Shown here piece after piece: positions 1 through 7,066 of a stretch of 14,075 nucleotides of DNA (its first letter is position 1; the number at the start of each line of letters is the position of its first letter). Both the position numbers and the translations under genes were made by a program. The DNA is from Thermoanaerobaculia bacterium (GTDB lineage Bacteria > Acidobacteriota > Thermoanaerobaculia > UBA5066): assembly GCA_023717585.1 (NCBI GenBank), contig JAMQPJ010000406.1:1-14075 (forward strand), given 5' to 3'. Below the pieces are notes generated by a model. It saw only the letters and a list, made by a program, of their open reading frames with translations. It ran no database searches and was not told the DNA's origin.

Positions 1-183
1 GCCATCGTCGGGGCCCAGGTGACCGACCTCCTCCTGCGGCAGGCCGGGCGCGAGGCGTATCTTCGCGCGCTCGCCGCGGGCCCGCGCGCGGTCGCGGCCC
101 TCTACGCGAGCACGGTCAAGGGGTCGACGCACCCCGACTTCTCGAAGGTCGTCCGCAAGGCGCTCGAAGAGAAGAAGCCCTGA
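1..183 (+). CDS. C-terminal end of an unrecognised protein (5' truncated by window edge)
   Basis: Frame 1 is open from the first base to a TGA at 181-183 and encodes the last 60 residues of a protein. It has the third-position GC bias of the other genes here, which supports it being coding. The tail looks helical and basic, with a conserved-looking stretch rich in Ala, Leu and Arg and a Lys-rich end (EEKKP). I do not recognise the family: there is no catalytic motif, membrane segment or repeat in the visible part. It converges on the DUF971 gene, whose stop lies 60 bp away, so it belongs to a different transcription unit from the ABC operon. The reading frame is fairly sure; the function is unknown. 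Confidence 0.6.
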   Translation, partial: AIVGAQVTDLLLRQAGREAYLRALAAGPRAVAALYASTVKGSTHPDFSKVVRKALEEKKP

Positions 184-204
184 TCTCTCTCGCGGGGGGG
201 TCCG

Positions 205-223
205 GGGGGATCGAGAAACCCCC
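205..223. terminator. possible hairpin between convergent genes
   Basis: In the 60-bp gap between two convergent stop codons, GGGGG (205-209) can pair with CCCCC (219-223) around a 9-nt loop. A second small dyad follows (ATCAG 232-236, CTGAT 239-243, with a loop too tight for the full stem). Neither strand has a T-run after the stem, so this is not a textbook intrinsic terminator. Position between converging genes is the main argument for it. Confidence 0.25.
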
Positions 224-243
224 AGGATCAGATCAGCCCTGAT

Positions 244-597
244 TCACCGGACGGGGAGGAGGGGGAACGCCGAGACGGGCGGCAGGTCGGGCGGGTGCTC
301 CGCCCATTCGCGGAGCTTCACGTAAGGAAAGAGCCCGTCCGAGTGCCCGTCGGCCCAGAAGATCTGGACGGCGTAGCCGCCGACCGGGACCGTCGACACC
401 GCCTGGAACGACTCCCGGGTCAGCGGCTTCCCCGGCGGCTTCGCGAGGCGGCCGAGGAGGTCGCGCTCCCCCGAGCAGCCCGCGCAGGGGCAGAGGCGGC
501 GGACCGTCGTGAGCGGCAGGTAGCTCTCGGCCCCGTCGCTCCAAACGACGGCCAGTTCCTCCCCGAGCACCTGCAGCATCTTCGGCACGAGCGCCAT
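244..597 (-). CDS. DUF971 (GBBH-like N-terminal domain) protein
   Basis: A 117-residue protein that is essentially one DUF971 domain, the module also found at the N-terminus of gamma-butyrobetaine hydroxylase. Visible hallmarks are W-S-D-G near residues 19-22, a Cys cluster R-L-C-P-C-A-G-C at 34-41, and a second W-A-D-G-H block near 81-85 followed by the aromatic/hydrophobic L-F-P-Y-V. The Cys cluster resembles the metal-binding segment of the family. Stand-alone members are mostly uncharacterised, some linked to Fe-S or redox functions, so no reaction is assigned. The ATG lies about 19 nt after the upstream permease stop on the same strand, so it is very likely the last gene of the ABC operon. 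No strong Shine-Dalgarno is seen; an internal Met7 is an alternative start. Confidence 0.88.
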   Translation of the reverse strand: MALVPKMLQVLGEELAVVWSDGAESYLPLTTVRRLCPCAGCSGERDLLGRLAKPPGKPLTRESFQAVSTVPVGGYAVQIFWADGHSDGLFPYVKLREWAEHPPDLPPVSAFPLLPVR

Positions 598-616
598 GGC
601 GCGATCGTAGCCGAAG

Positions 617-1888
617 TCATTCCCAGCGGAGCGCGTCGATCGGGTCGAGGCGGGCGGCCTTCATCGCCGGGTAGATCCCGAAGAAGAGGCCGATCGAGAC
701 GGAGACGCCGAGGCCGAGAAGGATGCTCCAGAGCGGCGCCTCGGTCCGAAGGCTCGAGACGTTCCGGACGATGAGCGCTGTCAAGAGGCCGAGCAGGACG
801 CCGACGGCGCCGCCGAGGGCGGTCAGCGTCATCGCCTCCGTCAGGAACTGGAGCGAGATGTCGCGGCGGAGGGCTCCGACCGCCTTTCGAAGGCCGATTT
901 CCTTCGTCCGCTCGGTCACCGAGACGAGCATGATGTTCATGACGCCGACGCCGCCCACGAGGAGGGCGATCGCCGCGATCAGGACCATGACGCCCGAGAT
1001 GGCGTTCGTGACGGCCTGCATCTGGGCGAGCATCTTCTCGGCCGTGAAGATCGCGAAGTCGTTCGGGGCGTTGAAGGGCACCTTGCGCCGCGCCCGGAGG
1101 ACGGCCGTCCCCTCCTCGATGATCCTCTCGACGAGCTCGGGCGAGCGCGGGATCGTCGCGATGTGGATCGTGTCGTCGTGCGAGTTCTTCGTCTGCGGGA
1201 AGTGGCGGTCGAACGTCGAGAACGGGATCAGGACGAAGTTGTCGGGCTGCCCGCCGAAGCCCGACGAGCCTTTCTTCACGAGCGTCCCGACGACCTGCAT
1301 CCGCTTGCCGTTGATCGTGAGGTTCTGGCCGAGCGGGTCCTTGCCCTTGTAGAGCGACTCGACGACGTCCTGCCCGAGCACCGCAACGTCCGTTCCGTGA
1401 AGGACGTCCGTTTCCGTGATGTTGCGGCCGTCCTTGATCTCCCAGTTGTTGCAGATCGCGTAGCTCTGGTTCCCGCCCGCGACCTGGGGCGTGTTCGCCT
1501 CGACCCCGTTCGCCTTGACCTGGGAGGGCGTCCACATGTAGCGCTCGGGCGAGACGGCGAGGATGGACGGGCAGAGCTCCAGGAGGGCGTTCGAGTCCTC
1601 GAGCGTGAGGTCCTTGCGCTTCCTCTCCTCCTCGGAGCGGTGGCCCGGGCCGAAGCGCGGCTCGAACTTCTGGAACTGGACGAGCGTCGTCCCGAACGAC
1701 GAGAAAGCCTCGGTCTGGGAGCGGTCGAAGCCCGTCACGAGCGCGACCATGCTGATGACGGTCCAGACACCGATGACGATGCCCACCATCGTGAGAAACG
1801 CGCGCAGCTTGTGCGCGCGGAGCGCGGTCAGCGCGAACCTCAGGTTCTCGACGACGATGCGGCGGAACGACTCGAGGGCGTGTGTCAT
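617..1888 (-). CDS. MacB-type ABC transporter permease (first of two in gene order 617-3121)
   Basis: A 423-residue inner-membrane permease of the MacB/FtsX-like type. It has an N-terminal helix at about 28-52, a long periplasmic domain (about 55-293, MacB_PCD) and three C-terminal helices at about 296-320, 353-378 and 385-408. The cytoplasmic coupling segment ERTKEIGLRKAVGA (326-339) and the C-terminal PAMKAARLDPIDALRWE are the family signatures. MacB proteins use periplasmic conformational change (mechanotransmission) to push substrates such as lipoproteins, peptides or macrolides towards an adaptor and outer-membrane duct. Unlike E. coli MacB, no nucleotide-binding domain is fused. It starts 12 nt after the stop of the paralogous permease and is followed 19 nt later by the DUF971 gene, so it is co-transcribed. 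The substrate is unknown. Confidence 0.93.
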   Translation of the reverse strand: MTHALESFRRIVVENLRFALTALRAHKLRAFLTMVGIVIGVWTVISMVALVTGFDRSQTEAFSSFGTTLVQFQKFEPRFGPGHRSEEERKRKDLTLEDSNALLELCPSILAVSPERYMWTPSQVKANGVEANTPQVAGGNQSYAICNNWEIKDGRNITETDVLHGTDVAVLGQDVVESLYKGKDPLGQNLTINGKRMQVVGTLVKKGSSGFGGQPDNFVLIPFSTFDRHFPQTKNSHDDTIHIATIPRSPELVERIIEEGTAVLRARRKVPFNAPNDFAIFTAEKMLAQMQAVTNAISGVMVLIAAIALLVGGVGVMNIMLVSVTERTKEIGLRKAVGALRRDISLQFLTEAMTLTALGGAVGVLLGLLTALIVRNVSSLRTEAPLWSILLGLGVSVSIGLFFGIYPAMKAARLDPIDALRWE

Positions 1889-1900
1889 CTGGTGACGTGT

Positions 1901-3121
1901 CTACTCATATCGAAGGGCCTCGATCGGGGTGAGGCGCGATGCCTTGATGGCCGGGAACACACCGGCGACGAGGCCCGTGAGCGTCGCGAGCGCGAGCCCC
2001 GAGACGACGAGCCCGCCCGTCACGAGCGTCGGAAGCGGCGTGAACGCGTCCACGCAGAGCGCGATGAGCCAGCCGAAGAAAACGCCGAGGCAGCCGCCGC
2101 CGAGCGCGAGAAGGCCCGCCTCGAGCAGGAACTGGGACAGGATGTCGCGTTTGCGGGCCCCGACGGCGAGCCGGAGTCCGATCTCCTTCGTCCGCTCGAT
2201 CACGGAGACGAGCATGATGTTCGCGATCACGATCGCGCCCACGACGAGGGAGATCCCGCTGATGAAGACGAGGAGCGCGAACGCGGCCGCCGTGATCGCC
2301 TTCCAGACGACCTGGATCGAGTCCGCGTTCACGAACGAGACCGGGTCGGGCGCTTTCGGGTCCGTGTGGCGGAGCGAGCGGAAAATCGAGCGCATCTCGT
2401 CCATGGCGGCCGGAACGCCGGGAACGCCGCCCTTCGCCTTGACGAGGATGGCGATGTTCCGGTTCGCGCCCCAGGACTTGCAGAGCGTCTCGCGCGGAAT
2501 GTAGGCGATCGTGTCCTGACTCTGGCCGAGGACGGAGCCCTGCTTGACGAGCAGCCCGATGACCTCGAACGGGATCCCGTTCAGCGTGAACGTCCGCCCG
2601 ATGGGGTCGACGCGCGGAAAAAGCTCGTCCCGAAGGTCGGAGCCGATCACCGCGACGTACGCGCGGTGCTCGTTCTCCATCTCCGTGAAGAACCGGCCCG
2701 ACTCGAGGTCGAGGTTCCGGATCTCGCTCATGTTCGACGTCGTCCCGGAGACCTGCACGCTCGAGAGCCTGCGGTTGCCGTAGCGGGCGAGGCGCGACGT
2801 GCCCGACGACGCGCCGATCTTCTCGGCGTGCCGCGCGAGGCGCACGACCTGGTCGAACTCGGCCTTCGAGACTGGCTTCCGCTTGAGGGCGGCGAGGAAC
2901 TCCTCGCGCGACGTGATGATCCCCCAGCGCGTCACGGCGAACACGTCCGGAGAGAGCGAGAAGATCTTCGTCGCGACGTAGTTGTTGAGGCCCGAGATGA
3001 CCGCCACGACGGCGACGACGGTCATGACCCCGATGATGACGCCGAGAAGAGTCAGGAACGAGCGGAGCTTGTGCGCCGTGACGGCCTTCCAGGCAACGCG
3101 CACGAGCTCCCCGATGAGCAC
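1901..3121 (-). CDS. MacB-type ABC transporter permease, paralogue of the 617-1888 gene
   Basis: A 406-residue MacB-family permease with the same plan as its neighbour: helix at about 20-44, periplasmic MacB_PCD domain, and C-terminal helices at about 279-302, 334-358 and 366-389. The signature ERTKEIGLRLAVGA spans 309-322 and the protein ends PAIKASRLTPIEALRYE. The start codon is GTG at 3119-3121, only 7 nt after the adaptor stop. A GAGG overlapping that TGA stop serves as a Shine-Dalgarno about 5 nt before the GTG, implying translational coupling. The two permeases are clearly diverged outside the signature regions, so they probably form a heterodimer rather than being a recent duplication. 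No ATPase gene lies between or beside them. Confidence 0.93.
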   Translation of the reverse strand: MLIGELVRVAWKAVTAHKLRSFLTLLGVIIGVMTVVAVVAVISGLNNYVATKIFSLSPDVFAVTRWGIITSREEFLAALKRKPVSKAEFDQVVRLARHAEKIGASSGTSRLARYGNRRLSSVQVSGTTSNMSEIRNLDLESGRFFTEMENEHRAYVAVIGSDLRDELFPRVDPIGRTFTLNGIPFEVIGLLVKQGSVLGQSQDTIAYIPRETLCKSWGANRNIAILVKAKGGVPGVPAAMDEMRSIFRSLRHTDPKAPDPVSFVNADSIQVVWKAITAAAFALLVFISGISLVVGAIVIANIMLVSVIERTKEIGLRLAVGARKRDILSQFLLEAGLLALGGGCLGVFFGWLIALCVDAFTPLPTLVTGGLVVSGLALATLTGLVAGVFPAIKASRLTPIEALRYE

Positions 3122-3128
3122 GGCCGCC

Positions 3129-4436
3129 TCAGGTCTTCTTCGCGGCGTCCGCCGCGGGAGCCGAGTTGTCCACCTTCACGCGGTCGCCGATCTTGATCTG
3201 GCGGAGAGCCTTGAAGGGGCCCGTGACGATCTCCTCTCCCTCCGTGAGGCCCTCGAGGACTTCCGTCTGGAGGTCGGCGTTGATTCCCGTCTTGACCTTT
3301 CGAAACTCGACCGTCCCGTCCTTCTTGACGAGGAAGACGCCCTCGACGTCCTTTTTCTTTTCCGAGGCGCCCGCCGTGGCCGGGGTTGCGGTGGTGGGTG
3401 TCGCGGCGGCGGCCGGCGTCGCCTTCTTGCCGGGCTTCGTGCGCTCCAGCGAAGCCGGATCGGCGACGACGAGGGCCGGGATCGGAATCGCAAGGGTCGC
3501 TTCGCGGCGGTCGGTCTCGATCTTCCCCGAGACGGAGAAGCCGGGGCGGATGTTCGGAGGCGGGTTCGCGACCTGCACCCTGACCTTGAAGTTCACGGCG
3601 GAGGAGTCGGTCCCGAGCGCGGACTTCGTGATCGGGCTGCCGCCGATCTCCGTCACGACGCCCTCGAACTTCTTCTCGGGGTAGGCGTCGAAGGTGAGGC
3701 TCGCCTTCTGCCCGACCTTTACGTGCGGGACGTCGGTCTCGTCGACTTCCATCTCGCCTTCGACGATCGACATGTCCGAGACCGTCACGAGAATCGTGCC
3801 GGGGTTGTTCATGGTGCCGATGATCGCGTTCTCGCCCTGCTCCACGGGCTTCGCGGTCACGACCCCGTCGATGGGCGACACGAGCGTCGTCTTCCGAAGG
3901 CTGTCCCTGTTTCCCATGAGGTTCGCGCGCGCCTGCTCGATCCGCCGTTCGGTCGCCCGCTCGTTCGCGGCGGCGGCGTCGAGCGCGAGCTTCGCCTTCT
4001 GGAGCATCTGCTCGGAGGTGATCTTCGCCTCGAAGTTCTTCTGCTCGCGGGTGTAATCGCGGTCAGCCTGTTCTCGCGTCGCGCGGTCGGATTCCCGCTG
4101 GGCGAAGAGCGCGTCGAGCCCGGCCTGCGTCGCCTGCGCGCCGGCGTCGAACTGGGCCTTGTCGATCTGGAGCAGGAGATCGCCCTTCTTGACGCGGTCG
4201 CCCTCGCGGACCGCGAGCGTCACGATCTGTCCCATGACCTGCGACGAGATGTCGACCTTCGTCTTCGCGCGCACGCGGCCGTTGCAGCTCACGGTCGCGA
4301 CGAGAGGAGCCTTCGCGACCTTCGCCGTCGTCACCTTGACGATGTTCTTGTCCCGGCTCTTCACCGAGGCGAAGGCGACGAGGCCGAGCACGGCGGCCAC
4401 GCCCACCCCGATCGCAACTTTGATCCGCGTGGTCAC
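3129..4436 (-). CDS. periplasmic adaptor (HlyD/MacA/RND membrane-fusion family)
   Basis: A membrane-anchored periplasmic adaptor of 435 residues from the GTG chosen here. It has an N-terminal helix (about 8-25), a first lipoyl half (about 52-96, containing QVMGQIVTLAVREGDRVKKG), an alpha-helical hairpin (about 100-180, rich in Gln, Arg, Glu and Ala), a second lipoyl half (LVSPIDGVVTAKPVEQGE, about 185-202), a beta-barrel domain, and a C-terminal membrane-proximal domain. Before the last domain there is an Ala/Thr/Pro linker (about 335-363) that is unusually long and low-complexity. Such adaptors link the permease to a TolC-type outer-membrane channel; none is in the window. An ATG at 4509-4511 would add 25 hydrophilic residues. 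I prefer the GTG because a strong AAGGGAG lies 7 nt upstream and the membrane helix then starts at once. It is the first gene of the operon. Confidence 0.92.
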   Translation of the reverse strand: MTTRIKVAIGVGVAAVLGLVAFASVKSRDKNIVKVTTAKVAKAPLVATVSCNGRVRAKTKVDISSQVMGQIVTLAVREGDRVKKGDLLLQIDKAQFDAGAQATQAGLDALFAQRESDRATREQADRDYTREQKNFEAKITSEQMLQKAKLALDAAAANERATERRIEQARANLMGNRDSLRKTTLVSPIDGVVTAKPVEQGENAIIGTMNNPGTILVTVSDMSIVEGEMEVDETDVPHVKVGQKASLTFDAYPEKKFEGVVTEIGGSPITKSALGTDSSAVNFKVRVQVANPPPNIRPGFSVSGKIETDRREATLAIPIPALVVADPASLERTKPGKKATPAAAATPTTATPATAGASEKKKDVEGVFLVKKDGTVEFRKVKTGINADLQTEVLEGLTEGEEIVTGPFKALRQIKIGDRVKVDNSAPAADAAKKT

Positions 4437-4443
4437 GGTAGGG

Positions 4444-4450
4444 CTCCCTT
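4444..4450 (-). promoter_or_regulatory. ribosome binding site that fixes the adaptor GTG start
   Basis: Read on the minus strand, AAGGGAG lies 7 nt before the GTG at 4434-4436. It is the best Shine-Dalgarno match I noticed in the window, and it favours the GTG over the upstream ATG at 4509-4511. No convincing promoter was found in the 101 bp back to the tRNA-Ser gene. Confidence 0.6.
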
Positions 4451-4537
4451 CCGATTCTGAACGCTTGACTCCACCCGCTTGGTACGGGTTCCCTGGGACA
4501 AAAGTTTCCATTCCCGGGCCCAGCCACGCGTCGAAAG

Positions 4538-4631
4538 TGGCGGACAGGGGGGGATTCGAACCCCCGGTAAGGTTTTAAAGCCCTACGGCGGTTTAGCAAA
4601 CCGCTGGTTTAAGCCACTCACCCACCTGTCC
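4538..4631 (-). tRNA. tRNA-Ser (anticodon GCT)
   Basis: A complete class II tRNA with CCA encoded. The acceptor stem GGACAGG (minus strand, from 4631) pairs with CCTGTCC, followed by discriminator G and CCA at 4538-4540. The anticodon loop TTGCTAA is flanked by GCGGT/ACCGC, with anticodon GCT at 4595-4597 reading AGC/AGT codons. A long variable arm (GTAGGG paired with CCTTAC, one G-U) and a perfect GGGGG-TTCGAAT-CCCCC T-arm confirm a serine tRNA. It lies 101 nt upstream of the adaptor start on the same strand and is divergent from the second tRNA-Ser 71 bp away. Confidence 0.97.
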
Positions 4632-4653
4632 ACGGCGGCTCGCCGGGCCGCGA

Positions 4654-4662
4654 AGTCTAGCA
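4654..4662 (-). promoter_or_regulatory. candidate extended -10 for tRNA-Ser(GCT)
   Basis: On the minus strand the sequence TGCTAGACT reads as an extended -10 (TG, one base, then TAGACT). It would place transcription start near 4647, giving about a 15-nt leader before the tRNA 5' end at 4631. A nearly identical TGCTAGCAT precedes the sugar transferase gene at 9270. No good -35 is seen, so this is a suggestion based on the -10 match and position only. Confidence 0.35.
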
Positions 4663-4667
4663 GGGAG

Positions 4668-4695
4668 AGAGGATAATCTCTGATAGAGGATGATC
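4668..4695. repeat. 11-bp direct repeat between divergent tRNA-Ser genes
   Basis: AGAGGATAATC (4668-4678) recurs as AGAGGATGATC (4685-4695), matching at 10 of 11 positions with a 17-bp period. The first copy also sits in an inverted repeat (AGAGA 4666-4670, TCTCT 4677-4681). Both copies hold a -10-like GATAAT or GATGAT on the plus strand just upstream of tRNA-Ser(TGA). They may be tandem -10 elements or a protein site; chance is possible. Confidence 0.4.
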
Positions 4696-4702
4696 GGCAG
4701 GC

Positions 4703-4790
4703 GGAGGAGTGGCCGAGTGGTTTAAGGCGGCGGTCTTGAAAACCGTTGTACCGAAAGGTACCGGGGGTTCGAATCCCTCCTCCTCCGCCA
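4703..4790 (+). tRNA. tRNA-Ser (anticodon TGA)
   Basis: A complete 88-nt class II tRNA with CCA encoded. Acceptor GGAGGAG (4703-4709) pairs with CTCCTCC (4780-4786), then discriminator G4787 and CCA 4788-4790. The anticodon loop CTTGAAA gives TGA at 4737-4739, which reads UCN-type serine codons. A variable arm formed by GTACC/GGTAC around GAAA and a T-arm with TTCGAAT (one G-U in the stem) complete the fold. It ends 13 nt before the convergent serS stop, so read-through would run antisense into serS. Confidence 0.97.
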
Positions 4791-4803
4791 ACCCCCGCGT
4801 TCT

Positions 4804-6093
<1,290 letters not shown>

Positions 6094-6102
6094 CGAACCC
6101 CA

Positions 6103-6109
6103 TATTCTA
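6103..6109. promoter_or_regulatory. symmetric -10-like element for divergent serS and glycosyltransferase
   Basis: The 22-bp gap between the two divergent start codons contains TATTCTA, which reads as TATTCT on the plus strand and TAGAAT on the minus strand. Both resemble the sigma-70 -10 hexamer. The plus-strand hexamer ends exactly 7 nt before the GTG at 6116, and the minus-strand one ends 10 nt before the serS ATG, implying leaderless or nearly leaderless transcripts. No -35 match is seen on either side. Confidence 0.45.
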
Positions 6110-6115
6110 AGGGGC

Positions 6116-7066
6116 GTGCCCATTCCCCGCGTCCTCGTCGCCCTCGTGTCCTGGAACTCGTCCCTCCATCTGCGCGAGGCCGTCGCGTCGGTTCCGGAGG
6201 GCGTTCCCGTGCTGGTCGTGGACAACGCCTCCTCCGACGGCTCGGCGGAGATCGCCCGGTCGGCGGGCGCCCGCGTGATCGAGGCCGGCGCGAACCTCGG
6301 CTTCGGGCCCGCGTGCAACCGCGCCGCGCGGGAAGGGGCTCCCTCCGAGACGATCCTCTTCCTGAACCCGGACGCCGCGCTCGTGGACGGTTCCCGGACG
6401 CTCGCCGCGCTGCTCGGCGCGCTCGACGCGGATCCCGCGGTCGCCGCCGTCGCGCCGCGGCTGACGGGCGACGGGCAGGAGCGGTTCCAGCTCCGCCGGC
6501 TCCCGTCGATCGGCTCTCTCGTCCGCGAGGCGCTCCTCGTCGATCGCCTCTTCCCGGAGAACCCGGGCTTTCGGCACGACCGTTATCTCGACCGGGATCG
6601 CGGTACGGCCTTCGACGTGGAGCAGCCCGCGGCCGCTGCCCTCCTCGTCCGGCGCGACGCGTTCGAGGCGCTTGACGGTTTCGACCCCGTCTACAGCCCC
6701 GCGTGGTTCGAGGACGTGGACTTCTGCGCGCGCCTCCTGGAATCGGGCCGGAGAATCCGGTACGTTCCGGAGGGCCGCGCCACTCACGTGGGCGGCGTCA
6801 CGATGAACGCGATTCCCTACCGCGATTTCCGTCCGGCTTATGTCCGGAATCTCTTTTTGTACCTGGCGCGCCATGCCTCTCCGGGCGTCCGCGCCGTCGC
6901 GCGATTCTCGACGCTCCTCGGAGCGCTCGTGAGGCTCGCGCTCCTGCCCGTCGTGAGGCCCGACCACGCGCGAGGGGACGCCGCCGTCGCGCACGCGAGG
7001 GTCGTGCGGGGGCTCCTCGGTCTCGGCTGGCGCTCCGCGCTTTTTCCCGAAGGACGGGCCGCGTGA
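6116..7066 (+). CDS. family 2 glycosyltransferase, rhamnosyltransferase-like
   Basis: A 316-residue GT-A fold glycosyltransferase likely to transfer a nucleotide-activated sugar to a growing lipid-linked glycan on the cytoplasmic face of the membrane. Visible motifs are VLVVDNASSDGS (32-43), the NLGFGPACNRA loop (60-70), the DXD-equivalent LFLNPDA (81-87), and the catalytic-base region WFEDVDFCARL (197-207) with a downstream His224. The sequence is WbbL/rhamnosyltransferase-like, but donor and acceptor cannot be read. The start is GTG at 6116. An AAGGGG sits only 1 nt before it, too close for a normal ribosome site, while a -10-like TATTCT 7 nt upstream suggests leaderless translation. Its stop overlaps the next start (GTGA). 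Confidence 0.88.
   Translation: MPIPRVLVALVSWNSSLHLREAVASVPEGVPVLVVDNASSDGSAEIARSAGARVIEAGANLGFGPACNRAAREGAPSETILFLNPDAALVDGSRTLAALLGALDADPAVAAVAPRLTGDGQERFQLRRLPSIGSLVREALLVDRLFPENPGFRHDRYLDRDRGTAFDVEQPAAAALLVRRDAFEALDGFDPVYSPAWFEDVDFCARLLESGRRIRYVPEGRATHVGGVTMNAIPYRDFRPAYVRNLFLYLARHASPGVRAVARFSTLLGALVRLALLPVVRPDHARGDAAVAHARVVRGLLGLGWRSALFPEGRAA

Noticed and set aside
617..3121. The two permeases as a recent tandem duplication
   Set aside because: They share only the family signature blocks; the periplasmic domains differ in sequence and in length.
1163..3196. A 677-codon open frame on the plus strand, opposite the two permeases
   Set aside because: Its translation is Arg/Asp/Glu/His-rich without any domain, typical of a shadow frame opposite GC-rich genes, and both permeases on the other strand carry clear family signatures.
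4437..4511. An ATG start at 4511 for the periplasmic adaptor
   Set aside because: It adds 25 hydrophilic residues before the membrane helix, whereas the GTG at 4436 has a strong ribosome site at ideal spacing.
4538..4790. A tRNA-associated integration site for a mobile element
   Set aside because: There is no integrase, no direct repeat of a tRNA 3' end, and the genes on both sides are housekeeping or ordinary chromosomal genes with the same base composition.
6094..6318. A 75-residue N-terminal extension of SerRS
   Set aside because: The extension overlaps the glycosyltransferase start region, has no SerRS-like sequence, and the 429-residue form from the ATG at 6093 has normal family length.
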